Assembly (NCBI GenBank): GCA_024362935.1
Contig: JANCRA010000025.1
Span: forward strand, 6,908,936 to 6,972,935
Source of the DNA: Setophaga petechia
Taxonomy: Eukaryota > Chordata > Aves > Passeriformes > Parulidae
Reading direction: 5' to 3'
DNA: 64,000 nt
Part shown: positions 39,601 to 51,613 of the stretch, in pieces
How the letters are laid out: each line of letters opens with the position of its first letter
Position numbering within the stretch: the stretch's first letter is position 1
Program-made: the position numbers and the translations under genes
The notes under the pieces: generated by a model
Database searches by the model: none
What the model was told of the DNA's origin: nothing
What the model saw: the letters and a program-made list of their open reading frames with translations, nothing else

Positions 39601-42600
39601 AATGTGAGCTTTGATTTGTGCTGTATGTCACTTCTGTTTCAATCTTTCAGTTCCTGACATTTTAGCCACTTGTACAAAGATGAGGTAAAGGGCTCAGAGA
39701 TTTGCTCTCTCACAGATTAGCCACTGCTGATTTTCCTTTGGAACCTAATGCCTAGTCCTAATCGGGCTAATCAGCTCCTGATGTAAGAGCATTTAAAAAA
39801 AAACCAAGCTCAGAGAAACCACATCTGCTCACATGAGTACTGAATGTGCTGCTATAAATTATCTGCAGAGAGCAAATCTCACCAAAAAGAGAGTATTTTC
39901 CTGTGCTTCCCTTTGGCTCAGCCACAAAAACAACACATTTCCCTGGTGTCACAAGATGTGCTCTGCCCTCCAGTCTGTGAACTGGGTGACTCTAACCAGC
40001 ACAGGTCTGCTTTATTGGGTTATTTGTGTCTGAGATGGGCTTGCCTTCTGTTGACATCAGCAATGTCCTCAGTGAAAAATCTACATGCAAGCATTTCCAG
40101 TCCCACCTGCTCAGGACCCAGCACACTGCAATCAACATTTCAGCACATTTTGACTCTCAGTAAATTCCTAATCTCTACACAGTGCTCTCAAACAGCAAGA
40201 CTACTCAGAATCCCAAGATAAGCATAAAAGACTTCTAACTGCATTTTGTTCAGTTAATCAATGAAATATTTTTCCTCTTTTATCTGTAAGGGTAAAATTG
40301 AGAGCCAAACAGTAAATTAGTCAACAGGTACTGTGACATATTTTGCATTTCTGATATGAAAACATTGGGAAAAATCTGTTCTTGATAAATGAAAATCTGT
40401 CAATAAATGTTTATGACCAAATGTGAGACTGAGGCTTTTTCAGTCTGTTAAAACAAATCTTTCCTAGCATCCTACTGATCACTTCAGTCCAACAGAAACT
40501 CCTTTCCTAGGTAAAAGTTTTCAGGTTATCTGACTTTCTGTTAGGCTACCCAATGTCAATTGAACTTGCTCCACCAAGCCTGAGGAATTTGATAACATGT
40601 CTATGAAGCTGTTATTGAAAGTCTACTTGCCAAGAGAAACTGTCTCCATGAATATGGTCACAAATTGTTTTCATCCCTGACATGTCAATTTAATGGGAAA
40701 GAATAAAGGGGTTGAAAGTACTGGGCATGAGTTGAAAGTATTGGGCAAAGAACAGATCAGCTGCCTTCTAGCTGTGCATATATAAAACTGTGTCACATCA
40801 CAGAGCAAGACCTACAAAGATGATAAATCAATCCTCTCTGCTCAAAGGTGAGAAACAAGGAAAATTTCCAAACCAAAAGATAAATGTGAGATGTCAAGAA
40901 GAATGGGGCAGAGGGTAGTAAGATGCTTGCCCTCCTTGCTGAGATGCTTTCAAGCTGCAATCTGACAGGATGAGGAAAGTCTTCAAACTGTTTATCTACA
41001 AGAGTGACAAGGACGTAAGTTTATACAGATATTTGACAGCTGTTTTCACTTATAATTTATCTTCCATTTTTTCTAATGAATGCCACAAAAACTTTGACCT
41101 TCCTCAAGGCCAAGAGGAATTTAGGAGGCAATAGTTATCACAAAGAATAAGAGGGACCTTTAAGAGGTAATAGTTATCACAAAGAACAGCTGGTGAGAGG
41201 ACAACTGTGACTTACCTTCAGAAAAAGCCACAAATAATGGCACAGGTCAAAGATTAGATGAGTGTGTCCCTTCTCCTGCTCCCAGGGTCAGTTTGAGTCT
41301 GTAAATAACACAGTTACCTCTGCCCTACACACAGCCCTAGCAGATCAGTCTGTCAGCTGAAAACTGGACACAGCTCCATGTTTCTGCAGGAGGGAGAGGG
41401 CTCTGGAGGAGCAGCCACTGGGGCTCCATCTGGAGCCTGGCTGGCCTAACTCACTCCAGCTTGCTCAGAGCAGGGCTGGCTCAGATTGTCCTGTGGGCCA
41501 AAGGAGCAGAGCAGGAGGAGTGGCCCTTCTGCAGGCCATTCTACCACCCCATGAGGGCCAGCCCCATCCTGGCACTGCTGCACACTGGCAGCCAAATCAG
41601 GTTCACCAGGTGCTGTTTAGCTCCTGCACACTTTCCAGCACCCACTTATGTGTGATTTCCCACTGTCTCAATTCCACCTCAGTTCCATTAAACTGAATAA
41701 TGGATCACTGCTTGGAGATAGAGAAATGTGCCAACCAAGTGTCTTTTTCAGCTTTCTTCATGGTAAAGATAATCTACTATGAAATTCCTGTGTTGAGAGT
41801 GCAAGTACACAGGTAACCTACATCTTAAGCTTTCTATTCAGGAAACTTAATAGCTTAGATTACTTTTAATTGGAGAAGTTACAACAATAATTAATTCTTC
41901 CACTACTTATTTTTTAGTCTTCTTAAAAACTATTTGAAGAATAGGAGATGTGAGCCTGCTGCTGAACTCCCATTAACTACCAATATCTATACATTGCCCT
42001 AAGATGCAGTAGATCCATGTAAAGTCTTCATCTGCTGTCATCTCCCCATGCCCATCATCTTTTTCTTGCAAAGCAGGCTCAGGAATGTCCCACTGTTTCT
42101 ACAGTCACAAGCTCCTGACACAGGCCCTCCTTCTGCTCCTCCTCTGAGCACTTTAAGCCAAAGTCAGGCAGAGTTAACCTAACAGAGGAATTGCTGTTAA
42201 ATACTCTCAAGAGTAAGAGCAGGTAGGGAGTTTAACTGCTATTTTCTTCTGGCATTGAGGGAAATGCTGTCTGTCTGGGTGATTTCCACAGGCAGACTCA
42301 TGGGGCATCACTAACCACTTCAGGCCCTGCCTGGCACACAGCACAGACAGCCCTGGTTTAGCAGGTCACTGATTCAGGGGCTTTCCAGAACCTGTCAGGT
42401 TCCTTGGCTATGTCCTAGTGAGTTCTTTCATCTATACAGCAGCTATGCTATATGGAGTGCTTTTACCCTTAATTTCCTTATTCTGCATGACTTCACCTGT
42501 ATTTTCTTTTTAGACCTGAATTATCCAAAATCTAGAGAGCTGTTCCCCCATCAGTTCACTTGTTTCAGTGGTAATGTGCCTGCCAGCTCAAAGTACAGTG

Positions 42601-45600
42601 ATAAAGCCGTATCCCAGCCTTGTCTTTTCCTGTAGCTCATATTAAGAATAGCTTTTAAAAAAGAAATAATACCTCATTGTTAACAAAATTAGTGAAATGC
42701 ATTTTCCTCCAGTTACAGGCTCAGAACATTAAGAGGTTCCTTGTCAGCTCTGTAGCCTTTTTCACACTTTCTATATCACGACGTGCTTTTGTTATTTCTC
42801 AAATGGTTTCTGTGAATGCTTTAAATAATTCCTCATTAAATCTACTGAGAAGCTAAATAGTGGGTTAGTAAAACAGCAGAAATGGAAATGGCACAAGCTG
42901 AAAAATACATCTTCAGTTCCTTTCTTTCATATACAGTTCATAAAAAGCACATTTAGAAAGCTCTGATGATTCATGAAACACTTACTAAAAGACACAGACA
43001 TTTTAAACATTTCAAAAGAGGAAAAGAAAGGTCTTAAAATTACATAAATCATCACATTTCAATCTTGTTGTTTACCATGGAAACATAAGGATACATTTCA
43101 GGTCACAAAATCGTCCAGAGCAAAAGTACTTGCACTATTATATGGGTAAAAGAAGGGCCTGATCCAAAGTTTGAAGTCAGTGGGAACAGTAACTTTAGTA
43201 GGCTTTGGAAGAAACATAAGTTACAATTATAAGGCTCTTACACCTCTAAAAAATGCAGACAGGGAGATACTTATTACAATCAAGGACACTAGTCTGGTTT
43301 TAGAATTGCTGTGAGCTTCCTCCAAACACCACAACATCCCAAGGAACTGCTCTATTACAGAGCTAAAATGTCAGCATGTCTAATTTAAACAGAGACTCAC
43401 TTCCCTTTTGCCTAATTTATGAGGCAAAAAGCACAATATTGAATATTCCTGTGTATTTGATAGCAAAAATCAGCAAGTCATGAAACCACTTCAAACCTTG
43501 TCACAAAAGAAGATAGAGATGGATGACTTTTGTCACCAACATTGTAAGGATATTTCAATCTCAGTTTTAGTTAATTGATAGGACTGGATTCCAAAGCCTA
43601 AAATTTCAGAGAAAGCAACAAATATCTGGTAAAATGCCTTAAAGATTTGATGTGTCATCTGTGTACTTGTTTAGTTAGATTTAAAAAAAACCCAAACAAA
43701 CAGAAGTCTAAATAAGACTTCACTGGAGAACTTCAACAAATGATGCTAATGTAAACCATTCCATCCAGCAATGATGTCATAGCTTAGATACAGAAAGAAA
43801 TGTCAATAACCTTTTAATGAAAATATACAGCATTAAGGCATGGATTTCACTGCAGTCTTTTATTATTATTATTATTTAATGTCTTATCAAACAAATTAGG
43901 GCTTCTATGAAAAGCAGATTTTATTTCAGGATTGCTTTCTTTATAAAGTGAAAAAACAGAAATAAAAAATAAACCAAACTTGTAGAACTGCAGTGAATTC
44001 ATGCCATAACAGCTAAATCATATTGAAGTAGCTAAATTATGTTGATCAGCATGAAATGTATGGGTTTGGTCTCATCAGCGGCAACTGGAAAGCTAAATGC
44101 AAGAGAGGAAAAGCACAGAGTGAAAAGGTCCTGTTCACAGTGGCACCAAGAGGTAAAAGTACATTTAGCCAGCTGAATTCTTCATCAGTTACAGCCAACC
44201 AATGTCCTTGGCAAGGACACTGTTCCACAAATTCAAAATGGCCTGCACAGGGACAACACACCATGCTTGAAGTGGCATAAATATGCACTGCTCATTAAGC
44301 TGAGCTAAATGAGCATATCAGATGCAGGACATGGCCCTGAGAGCAGGAAGATATATACATGGATCTGTATATATGCACTGACACTGCTCATCAAACAATG
44401 AACACACACAGACACAAATATGGCATGTTTACAGAACCCACAGAAAACAGGACAATGCAGAACAAAAAAAGAGAACACAGATAATAAGTAAATAATGATT
44501 GAATTATCCCTTTTGTGAAGAGCATCATATTCAGGTTTAAAAAAAAAACCCTTTACACGTGACTTTTTAAAAAAACCTACTAAAAACACAAAATCCAATT
44601 TTCATGAAGAGCAGAGACAGATTAAACCAATATATTGCATGAGTCTCACAACAGCCAGTGGTCTGTCTGATTGCACAAGCTCAGAGACATCTTGCAGGTA
44701 CAGGATCATCATCATCAACACAAGTACATTCCCAGTAGATAAAAATACAAAGTACTTTCTTAGGAGAATCATCCATGGATCTCTAATGAAGCAAAGGGCA
44801 ATTTGTACTCAGACTAAATTTGTGTTACCAGAATAGAGCTGTGGGGTTTTTTTTAAAAAAATAACAGTTCTGAAGAACTTCCATGCTTTGGATTGCTTGG
44901 ATGAAAGAAATCAAACTTTCTTTAGAGAACAATTCAGAACAGACCAGCCTGACTAGTTAAATATTATATGGCTGCATATCTTATATAATAGTGGTGGCTT
45001 GGGTAACCACCTGTCCTGCTTTTCAAGAATAAACTCTTTCACTTAATGTACAGAAAAATCCACATTGTTAAGAGTTTAGTACAAAATTATCTGACTTAAA
45101 ATCAGCACAGAACCAAGTATCCAGGTGCTGATCATGTTGGTTTTCCTCTTCATCAATTTATAAAATTCATTCCCAAAAGACAAGTAAGAAATATTTAAAA
45201 CTCCTCACTGTGTGACTTGAGCAATCACAAAGATCTACAAAGCATCCCCCTGGCAAAATTCATTTCTGAGCTGACAGTGTTCCTCAAAGGACTTCCTCCA
45301 CAACCATTTATAGAAGAAGCTGTGCTTTCTGTGTGCAGATTTCTGACAGTCCTGCTGTTTTAAAATTGAGATGTGCATAAAAAAGCAAAGTAGAGATATT
45401 GGAGCAATGCCTACAGCAGCAAGGCTTAGAAATCTGTGAGGCACTTTCATTGGTACTTCAGCTCAAAAGCAAAGCTGAAACTGTTTTTGGTAAAATATTC
45501 CTAAACAAACAAAAAATGTGCACAGCTAAAGACCTTGAATGTAAACCCTTTTCATCACTCAAGGAAAGCAGACACAAACCTGCCATCAAAAATGCATTTC

Positions 45601-48600
45601 CCTGACCTGTACACAGGCACACCTCTCCAGACAGCCTCCTCTGTGCAGAGAGATGTCAGCCTGAAAATCTCTGCTCGTTTTCCCAACTCCTGCATCCAAA
45701 ATGAGAGGGAGCTTCTACTCACAACACACCTTTTGAAGAGGATTTCCCACCTCTTCACACTACTTAAACAAGATGAAGCAAGAAGGAGGGACAAAACCAA
45801 CAATCTTCCCCCAAATGCAAAGTTCCAGTTTAAAGTTATTTAAAGAAAAATACAGAAGGAACATGAGCTTCTGATTACACAAAGAATGATCTTTTCTAGA
45901 ATATTTTGGAAAATCAAATCTAAAACACTGCACTTTAAAAAAGCTCAAAATCTAGAAAGAACAAATATTTTCAAATAGCATGAGAGTGTATTCCTCATCC
46001 CTTGAGCCAAGAGGGGTCACTCAACACCTCACATGGCCAATCAAAAGCCCTTAATTCCCTACAATAAGTACCACCTTACTCAGAAGACCCTCTGCTCCTT
46101 GTGTTAAATATTGCTTGTGCTACATCAAACAGATCAATGCATTCCCAGGTTTCTTACCTATTCTTCACATTTTAAACCACTCTCAGTGTAAAGGCAAGTA
46201 GCAAAGATAACTCTTAAACAATTTCCCTTGAGCTCCAGCTTAAAGATTTTATTATAAGACTTCCTAGGACCTCAACATTTGGGTCATTGAGATTTTTTTT
46301 ATTTTCATTTTCCTCGTTAGCTTTAAAAAATACTTTCCACCTACAGATGCTGTAAGTTAGTTCTTGGTATCACTCTAGGAATTGCCTTTGGGATACAATT
46401 GGGATCCAGTTTTTACAAATGAAGTTAAATTTTATGGTAAGAATACAAACCAACAAACAAGAGCTAGTTATTTGTATCAAATTGTGATTCAATTTGATTT
46501 GCTACAAGTACAGAGCTACGTCAGAAATTAATCTTCGATTATTTTTTCAGTAAGAGTAACTATCATATACCCTTAATTATGCATGGTAGGTGGAGAGCTC
46601 AGTGCCTGAGCAGTTGCTATACTATTATGTGGCATTCTTTGTGCAGTCTTCATCTTCCACATCAGTCTCTTCTTGTGGGAATTAAATGCCAGGCTGTAAA
46701 TCACTCTTGAAAGACAGCTGAAAAGCAAGCATGCTTTCAGATTTAATGTGCTTTCAGAAATGAGTGACCCTACAAAACCACCTAATTTTGCAGATTTGTT
46801 CTTTTTTGGGGGTTTTTTAGAGACTTTTAGAAGAGCCATTTTATGAAATGGTTTGTAACAATGAAGAACAATTAATCTAAGCACTACAAAAATACACAAT
46901 TTTGATCATAGCAAACTAGTATGGTTCTCTTGAAATCCATGGGTCTATCCTAGCTTGGGTCAAACAAATATCTGACCTCCGCTGGGCTTGGAATCTGAGG
47001 GAAATTTGTTACATTTAAGGCTGCTACATTCCTTTTTCTATTGTGATAAAATACATACAGATATCTCTAAAAGGAAGGATTGCTCGTTATGATCTCATGA
47101 TCTGTATTCCTTCAAAATATGAAATACTTTATTTTTTACAGTGTTTTCCTGTGTGGGATTTTAAATACTAAGCATAAATAATAGGGGAAAGCAGCATCCA
47201 CCACATTTTGTTTGGAGAGTGCTCCAACAAAGGAGATTCTCAGGTGGTTTGTTGCTGACCCTGAGTGAGAACTGCAGCCATTGGTAACTGTCCTCATAAC
47301 CTGTGAGGAAACCTTTCACTTCAGGTACATCTTCTACAGAAGGATCTTGATTCAATTTTAAGCTAAAATAGCAGAACTTTATATTCAACTTTTGGAACTG
47401 CCATGCTAAAGTATCTGACAGAGAAAAGAGTGTTGTCAAGACAGATACTACAGGAGACCTTTTTAGTCTTGTTTTTTCCTCGAAGAGGTTGAAAGAACCA
47501 TATTTTGTATTTGGGACTGTAGTATATTAAGAGGCACCTAGTGACTTCATATTCAAGGAGTTTGAACTGAACTGCAAAGGTAATTTTTCAGTGTTACACA
47601 GTGCCAAACCTAGCACTAGGCTTTCTATATGCCCTGACTTTTTCATATAGTTAGGAAAACAAATACAAATTGTGCTGGGCACATATTGGCTGTTATCAGA
47701 AGAATAAAGACTTGAAAGAGTAAAAATACATGTCAGCAGAACGAACAGAAGCAAAGAAGAAACAAACAACAAAGTTAAATGCATGCCATTACCTAGGAGA
47801 AATGGAACATGATACTTTGGAAAAGCACCGAGTGATATTTTTAGCCCCTGCGGGCAGTTAAGAGCCATTAGTTCAATTAGGAAGCCCAGATCAAGTCGTG
47901 CTGTCTCAGCTTTGTGTCAGAGGTACCTGTATGCTGATTCAAAGCCGAAAGCATTCAAGTGGAAATGGAGCAGCGCATGACAAACTCTTGTTTAAGAGGT
48001 CTTCAGTTCAGCAGGTCTTCCTCTGCCAAAATCATCTTTCCCTCTCCAGGTATCCAGCAGCAGTCAAAGCAAAGGCAGCCTCTTGTGCCAAGCACCAAGT
48101 CCAGAAGAAGGAGCAAGAGAAACACAGGCACAGCTCGCTACTGCACGGGGCTCATGTCCTGTTTGTGCTGCCACCAACTGCAGCTATTTTGGCTCTTGCT
48201 CTCCATCTCCAACCAAACACACTGCCAGTTAAAGCCTCCCAGTGCCCACATCCCTGGGAGCTCATGAAAGGACAGGGAAGCTCTCATACAAATTCTTGTG
48301 AAGGAAATAATTCACAAATTTAAAAGAACAAAACTAAAACGTGTTTCTGCTTAGTGTAAGTTTGATTAATTCTCACTCTGCTCTTGGGGACTCAGCCTCA
48401 AGCCAAGCTACACTTTGCTCCACAGTGCTTTAGTTTGGATGCTACTTTTTTGCACCCTCTCTAATGAAGAAGCAGGTGTGGGTTGCTACACTTTTTGCTG
48501 CCTTGCTTGACTGCAAAAATCATCTGAGAACAAAAGCTCTTTGTGAGACAAGGCTTTTAAACATTCTCAATAAAAGCAGCAGAATAACATTCTTCACTGT

Positions 48601-50136
48601 TCCTTACTTTCAGGAAATAGATAATTAGACAGATGGCGAAAAAATCCTACTTGGTGCATCATTCCTTTCATCTGTTAACAACAGTAAGAAAACTTCCAGA
48701 AACTGGTAAAAACAATGATGAATAATTCCCTGCTTAATCCTGAACTAACCTTGTCCTGCCAACACTGGAATCTAAATGTTAAGAAAAATCTCGGGTTTGG
48801 ACTTGTCAGTTTCACAGGCTGAGACTAAAGCCATGTGACGGTATAAAATTCTGACAAATGCATTCAGAAAGCTGAGATTATTGTAGATTCATAAGGACAA
48901 CTGTAACATAAATCAGTGACCTGTTTCAAGACCCTTACACTTTAAATATGTAGAGATGTACCTAAAGTGACAGGTAAGACTCCAGACAAACAATTTTCTG
49001 GACAATTCTACCATTCAGGCTGCTTCATTCTTTGGTCTTTGTTACTGGACAAAAAGACTGTGTCAGCATTTCTCAATCTGTGGTCACGCATCTGAGATGT
49101 TCCATGAGATATCAGATGCTTCTTTCCCCCCACTCCCACGGTTTTCTCCTCAGGAGAAAAAACTCAGCTCTTTGATTTATTTACTGCAACACACCCCAGG
49201 AGAATGTCTTGTTTAGACTCTCTGCAGTTTTACACTTGTCCTCTGAGTGGGTGTTACTTGCATGGCACTACTCAAAGGCAGCTCTGACACTGATGGCACT
49301 AGGTGAGAAATATAACCTACTACAGGGTACTGCTCAGCTTCCCAGAATAAACATTTACTCGACCAGAGACTACTTTTATGGGTTTTAGTTTTCGTATTTT
49401 CTACATATGCTTTTTGTGTACAACATATTTCAAAACAAAGAATTAACAAAATTACCACCAGACAAGACTGTGCCCAGTTAAAGGCTAAAGGTCCTGCTCA
49501 GGTGCAGAAGATAAGAAATTATTAGCTGTTCACTCAGGAGAAGAAAGCTATCACACCTTTGAAATGTCATCCCAGTTTGCATTTTCTTTCAGTGCCTCAT
49601 TCGAAGCAGATGCTACGTTTTGGCAGGAAATTAAGAGCAAAACCTTCCTGCACAGATTAATTTCATGACTCAATTTGTATAAAATAAGCCTTCTGTGAGT
49701 TGAACACCACCCTTTGGAAAAACCTGACTGGGTGCTCCAGGCTGAGAAGAGGGGTGCTGTGGAGGCTCCTGCACACTGCCAGCTGTTCCTTCTCTGGTCC
49801 TCACACCTCTGACTCCTTTGTCCAACGGGATTTGTGTCTTCCAGGGGGACTACCAATGCCACCAGCAGGCTAAGCTCCACCCAGGCACAGGAGTGCAGCC
49901 TCTGTGGATGCCAGTGGGACTGCACCCACATGCACCACAGCAGGACTTTCCACACTGCATCTGAAACCAGTTTGGGCCACTGCCGGCAGAATGTCATCTC
50001 CTGACACCCATGACACAGGAGGAGACATTTTGCTTTTCAAGAAAGTGCCCAAATTCAATTGCATCTGCAGTGCTGGGAGGGTCCCCTGCTCTGCTAACCA
50101 CTCAGCACCACATGCACCCAAGGAAAAAATGTTTAC
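36613..50136 (-). other. BICD1: BICD1 intron (13.5 kb)
   Basis: The largest BICD1 intron in the window, phase 1 (splits Asp as G|AT). It is AT-rich unique sequence with a 39-bp-spaced local duplication near 41123-41187, a short (ATT)n run near 43861, and GC-richer patches at 41.3-41.7, 47.9-48.3 and 49.7-50.1 kb. The open frames in those patches (for example plus strand 47898-48323) do not resemble any family I know and are open on both strands. No RNA gene was recognised. Confidence 0.85.
41123..41187. repeat. Local duplication of a ~25-bp segment (39-bp spacing)
   Basis: GAGG(C/T)AATAGTTATCACAAAGAA appears twice, 39 bp apart, in the 13.5-kb BICD1 intron. No other signal is attached. Confidence 0.8.
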
Positions 50137-50327
50137 CTGGTATGGCCACGGTTAACCTTTTTTCCTTGCTGAGACGGTGCCCATGGATGAATTCACTCAT
50201 GGAAGGGGGGCCCCTCAGAAGATATGATTCTGTGGAGGCGGGATGAGGGGGGGCTCTTAATAATTTCTGGAGGTAGGTCCCTGAAGTCCTGGGATGGCTC
50301 TGATCACAAAGGGAAGGTGAGAATAGT
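50137..50327 (-). CDS. BICD1: BICD1 coding exon, C-terminal tail of long isoform
   Basis: This 191-bp exon completes a split Arg, encodes 63 codons and ends with the G of a split Asp. Residues read LFSPSLCDQSHPRTSG, then RAPPHPASTESYLLRGPPSM, then SEFIHGHRLSKEKRLTVAIP. This closely follows the tail of long mammalian BICD1 as recalled (FSPSLCDQSRPRTSG, then PPSMSEFIQGHRLSKEKR). The segment lies beyond CC3, is predicted disordered, and has a conserved basic block (HRLSKEKR). The donor is CCAG|GTAAAC. The acceptor ends CCTGCAAG, weaker than its neighbours and a possible point of alternative splicing. Reading past the donor adds about 12 residues before a stop at 50102-50104. The function of this tail is not established; it may add partner or phosphorylation sites. 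Confidence 0.95.
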
Positions 50328-51295
50328 CTTGCAGGAGATCCAAGAAAAATACATATGGAAACAAAAGAGTTTTACTTTAATTACCTTTCAAAGCCTCACG
50401 AATGACAATATCATCTTAACTTGCTTAACAGGTAAAAATCAGCTATCATTGACACCCCATGTCATTTCCAGAGCAGGACACTTTGCCTGCATTGGAAATC
50501 CTCCTTCACCTTAGGGAAAGAGGAGATGAGGTTGGGTTGTATCTCAGCATCCTCAAGTCAGTTTGTACAAGGTTCCCTGATTGTTCTCTTGGGTTTGCAT
50601 TGTGATTAGCGCATACAAGAAAAGGGGATGATTATCTAGGATTTCTCTAACAGAGTCCCCTTCATCTTCAAAACCATGGAGATGCCCACACCTAGAGAGT
50701 TTTGGCAGGGGCAGGCACAAGACGAGCTCACTGCTTGAACAGTAAAATATTTGCATGAGGTTATGAATGGCAGCCATCCCCTTCAAAAGATTTTTTGCTC
50801 CCATGTAGAAAAATTTATCTGAGTGAACACATCCATATTCTTTTCACACTGATAAAGAACAAGTGAGCACCAGAGCTTAACAAAGAAATGCAGCTTCTTT
50901 CATGTTAAGCACTAAAATGCTCATAGAGCACAATCCTTCTTTTATTTCAGATGCTCATTACGGAAAACCATAGGGAAAACTTAAAGAAACTTGTTAAAGA
51001 AAATACATTCACACTTAATATTAAAGACATACAAGATGCACCGAGACACTGACAGAATATAGTTCAAAACACCGCATTGAGAAGGAGGAAATAACAGTGA
51101 GTAGGTGGATCAGAGCCACATGTTGCCAGGCTTTGAATTTCATACTCATATCCTCCCCACCTCCTCCTCCCCAGTTAAAGGACAAAAAGAAAAAAATAAA
51201 AATAAAGAAAGGAATCATTATGTTTATAATTCAGTGAACGACTTTAATGCAAGTCTGGCTACTGCACTGTACTGTAAAGATCACTGCATGCATAC
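50328..51295 (-). other. BICD1: BICD1 intron (968 bp)
   Basis: A short phase-2 intron. The donor is GTATGC at 51295. The acceptor, CTCCTGCAAG, ends in AAG rather than the usual CAG. The 5' part would encode 11 extra residues and a stop if retained. Nothing else is recognised. Confidence 0.9.
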
Positions 51296-51613
51296 CTTTT
51301 CCTCTGAGTGCCACTGCTGACCAGTAAGTTTGGTTGCTGTGGGCCCTGACTATGCAGGAGGAAAGTGTCTATGCTTGGCACGGTGGCTGATGCCTCCTCA
51401 CTTACTTTAGGGCTGCCGATCTTGCTCTTTCCCAGCTTGCCTTTGCTGCGCCGCGACTGCTCGTGGTCGAACTCTAAATCCTCCAGTCGCTGGGTCAGGG
51501 CAAGCTTTTGCTGGATAGCCATGCGCAGCAGAGAGTTCAGGGTCTTCTTCTCATCCTCTGCAGCTGCCAGCTGCCTCTGCATCTCATCCAGCTGTGTGAC
51601 GTACTCATCACAC
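51296..51613 (-). CDS. BICD1: BICD1 coding exon, end of CC3 and start of C-terminal tail
   Basis: This 318-bp exon supplies the last base of the split Arg codon, then 105 codons, then AG of another split Arg. It opens [20 protein letters not shown] and continues [20 protein letters not shown], the highly conserved end of the BICD CC3 coiled coil that contributes to Rab6 cargo binding. About residue 50 of the exon the coiled coil ends in [14 protein letters not shown] basic Lys/Gly/Ser stretch ([16 protein letters not shown]) follows, then a Ser/Pro/Gln-rich tail ([18 protein letters not shown]). This tail sequence is typical of BICD1 and unlike BICD2, which identifies the paralogue. The acceptor is TTTCTGCAG and the donor AAAAG|GTATGC. 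If the downstream intron were retained, the frame would add [11 protein letters not shown] and stop at 51259-51261, a possible short C-terminus. Confidence 0.97.

Noticed and set aside
48100..48200. Minus-strand stretch with a KQD..SP-like string, first considered as part of the BICD1 C-terminus
   Set aside because: The resemblance was limited to a few residues and the phase did not fit. The exons at 36537 and 30730 explain the whole tail.
49551..50121. Minus-strand frames (148 and 83 codons) just after the 191-bp BICD1 tail exon, considered as the terminal exon
   Set aside because: The true continuation DCQQPAAS... is found at 36537-36612 with correct phase and homology. These frames do not resemble the BICD1 tail.
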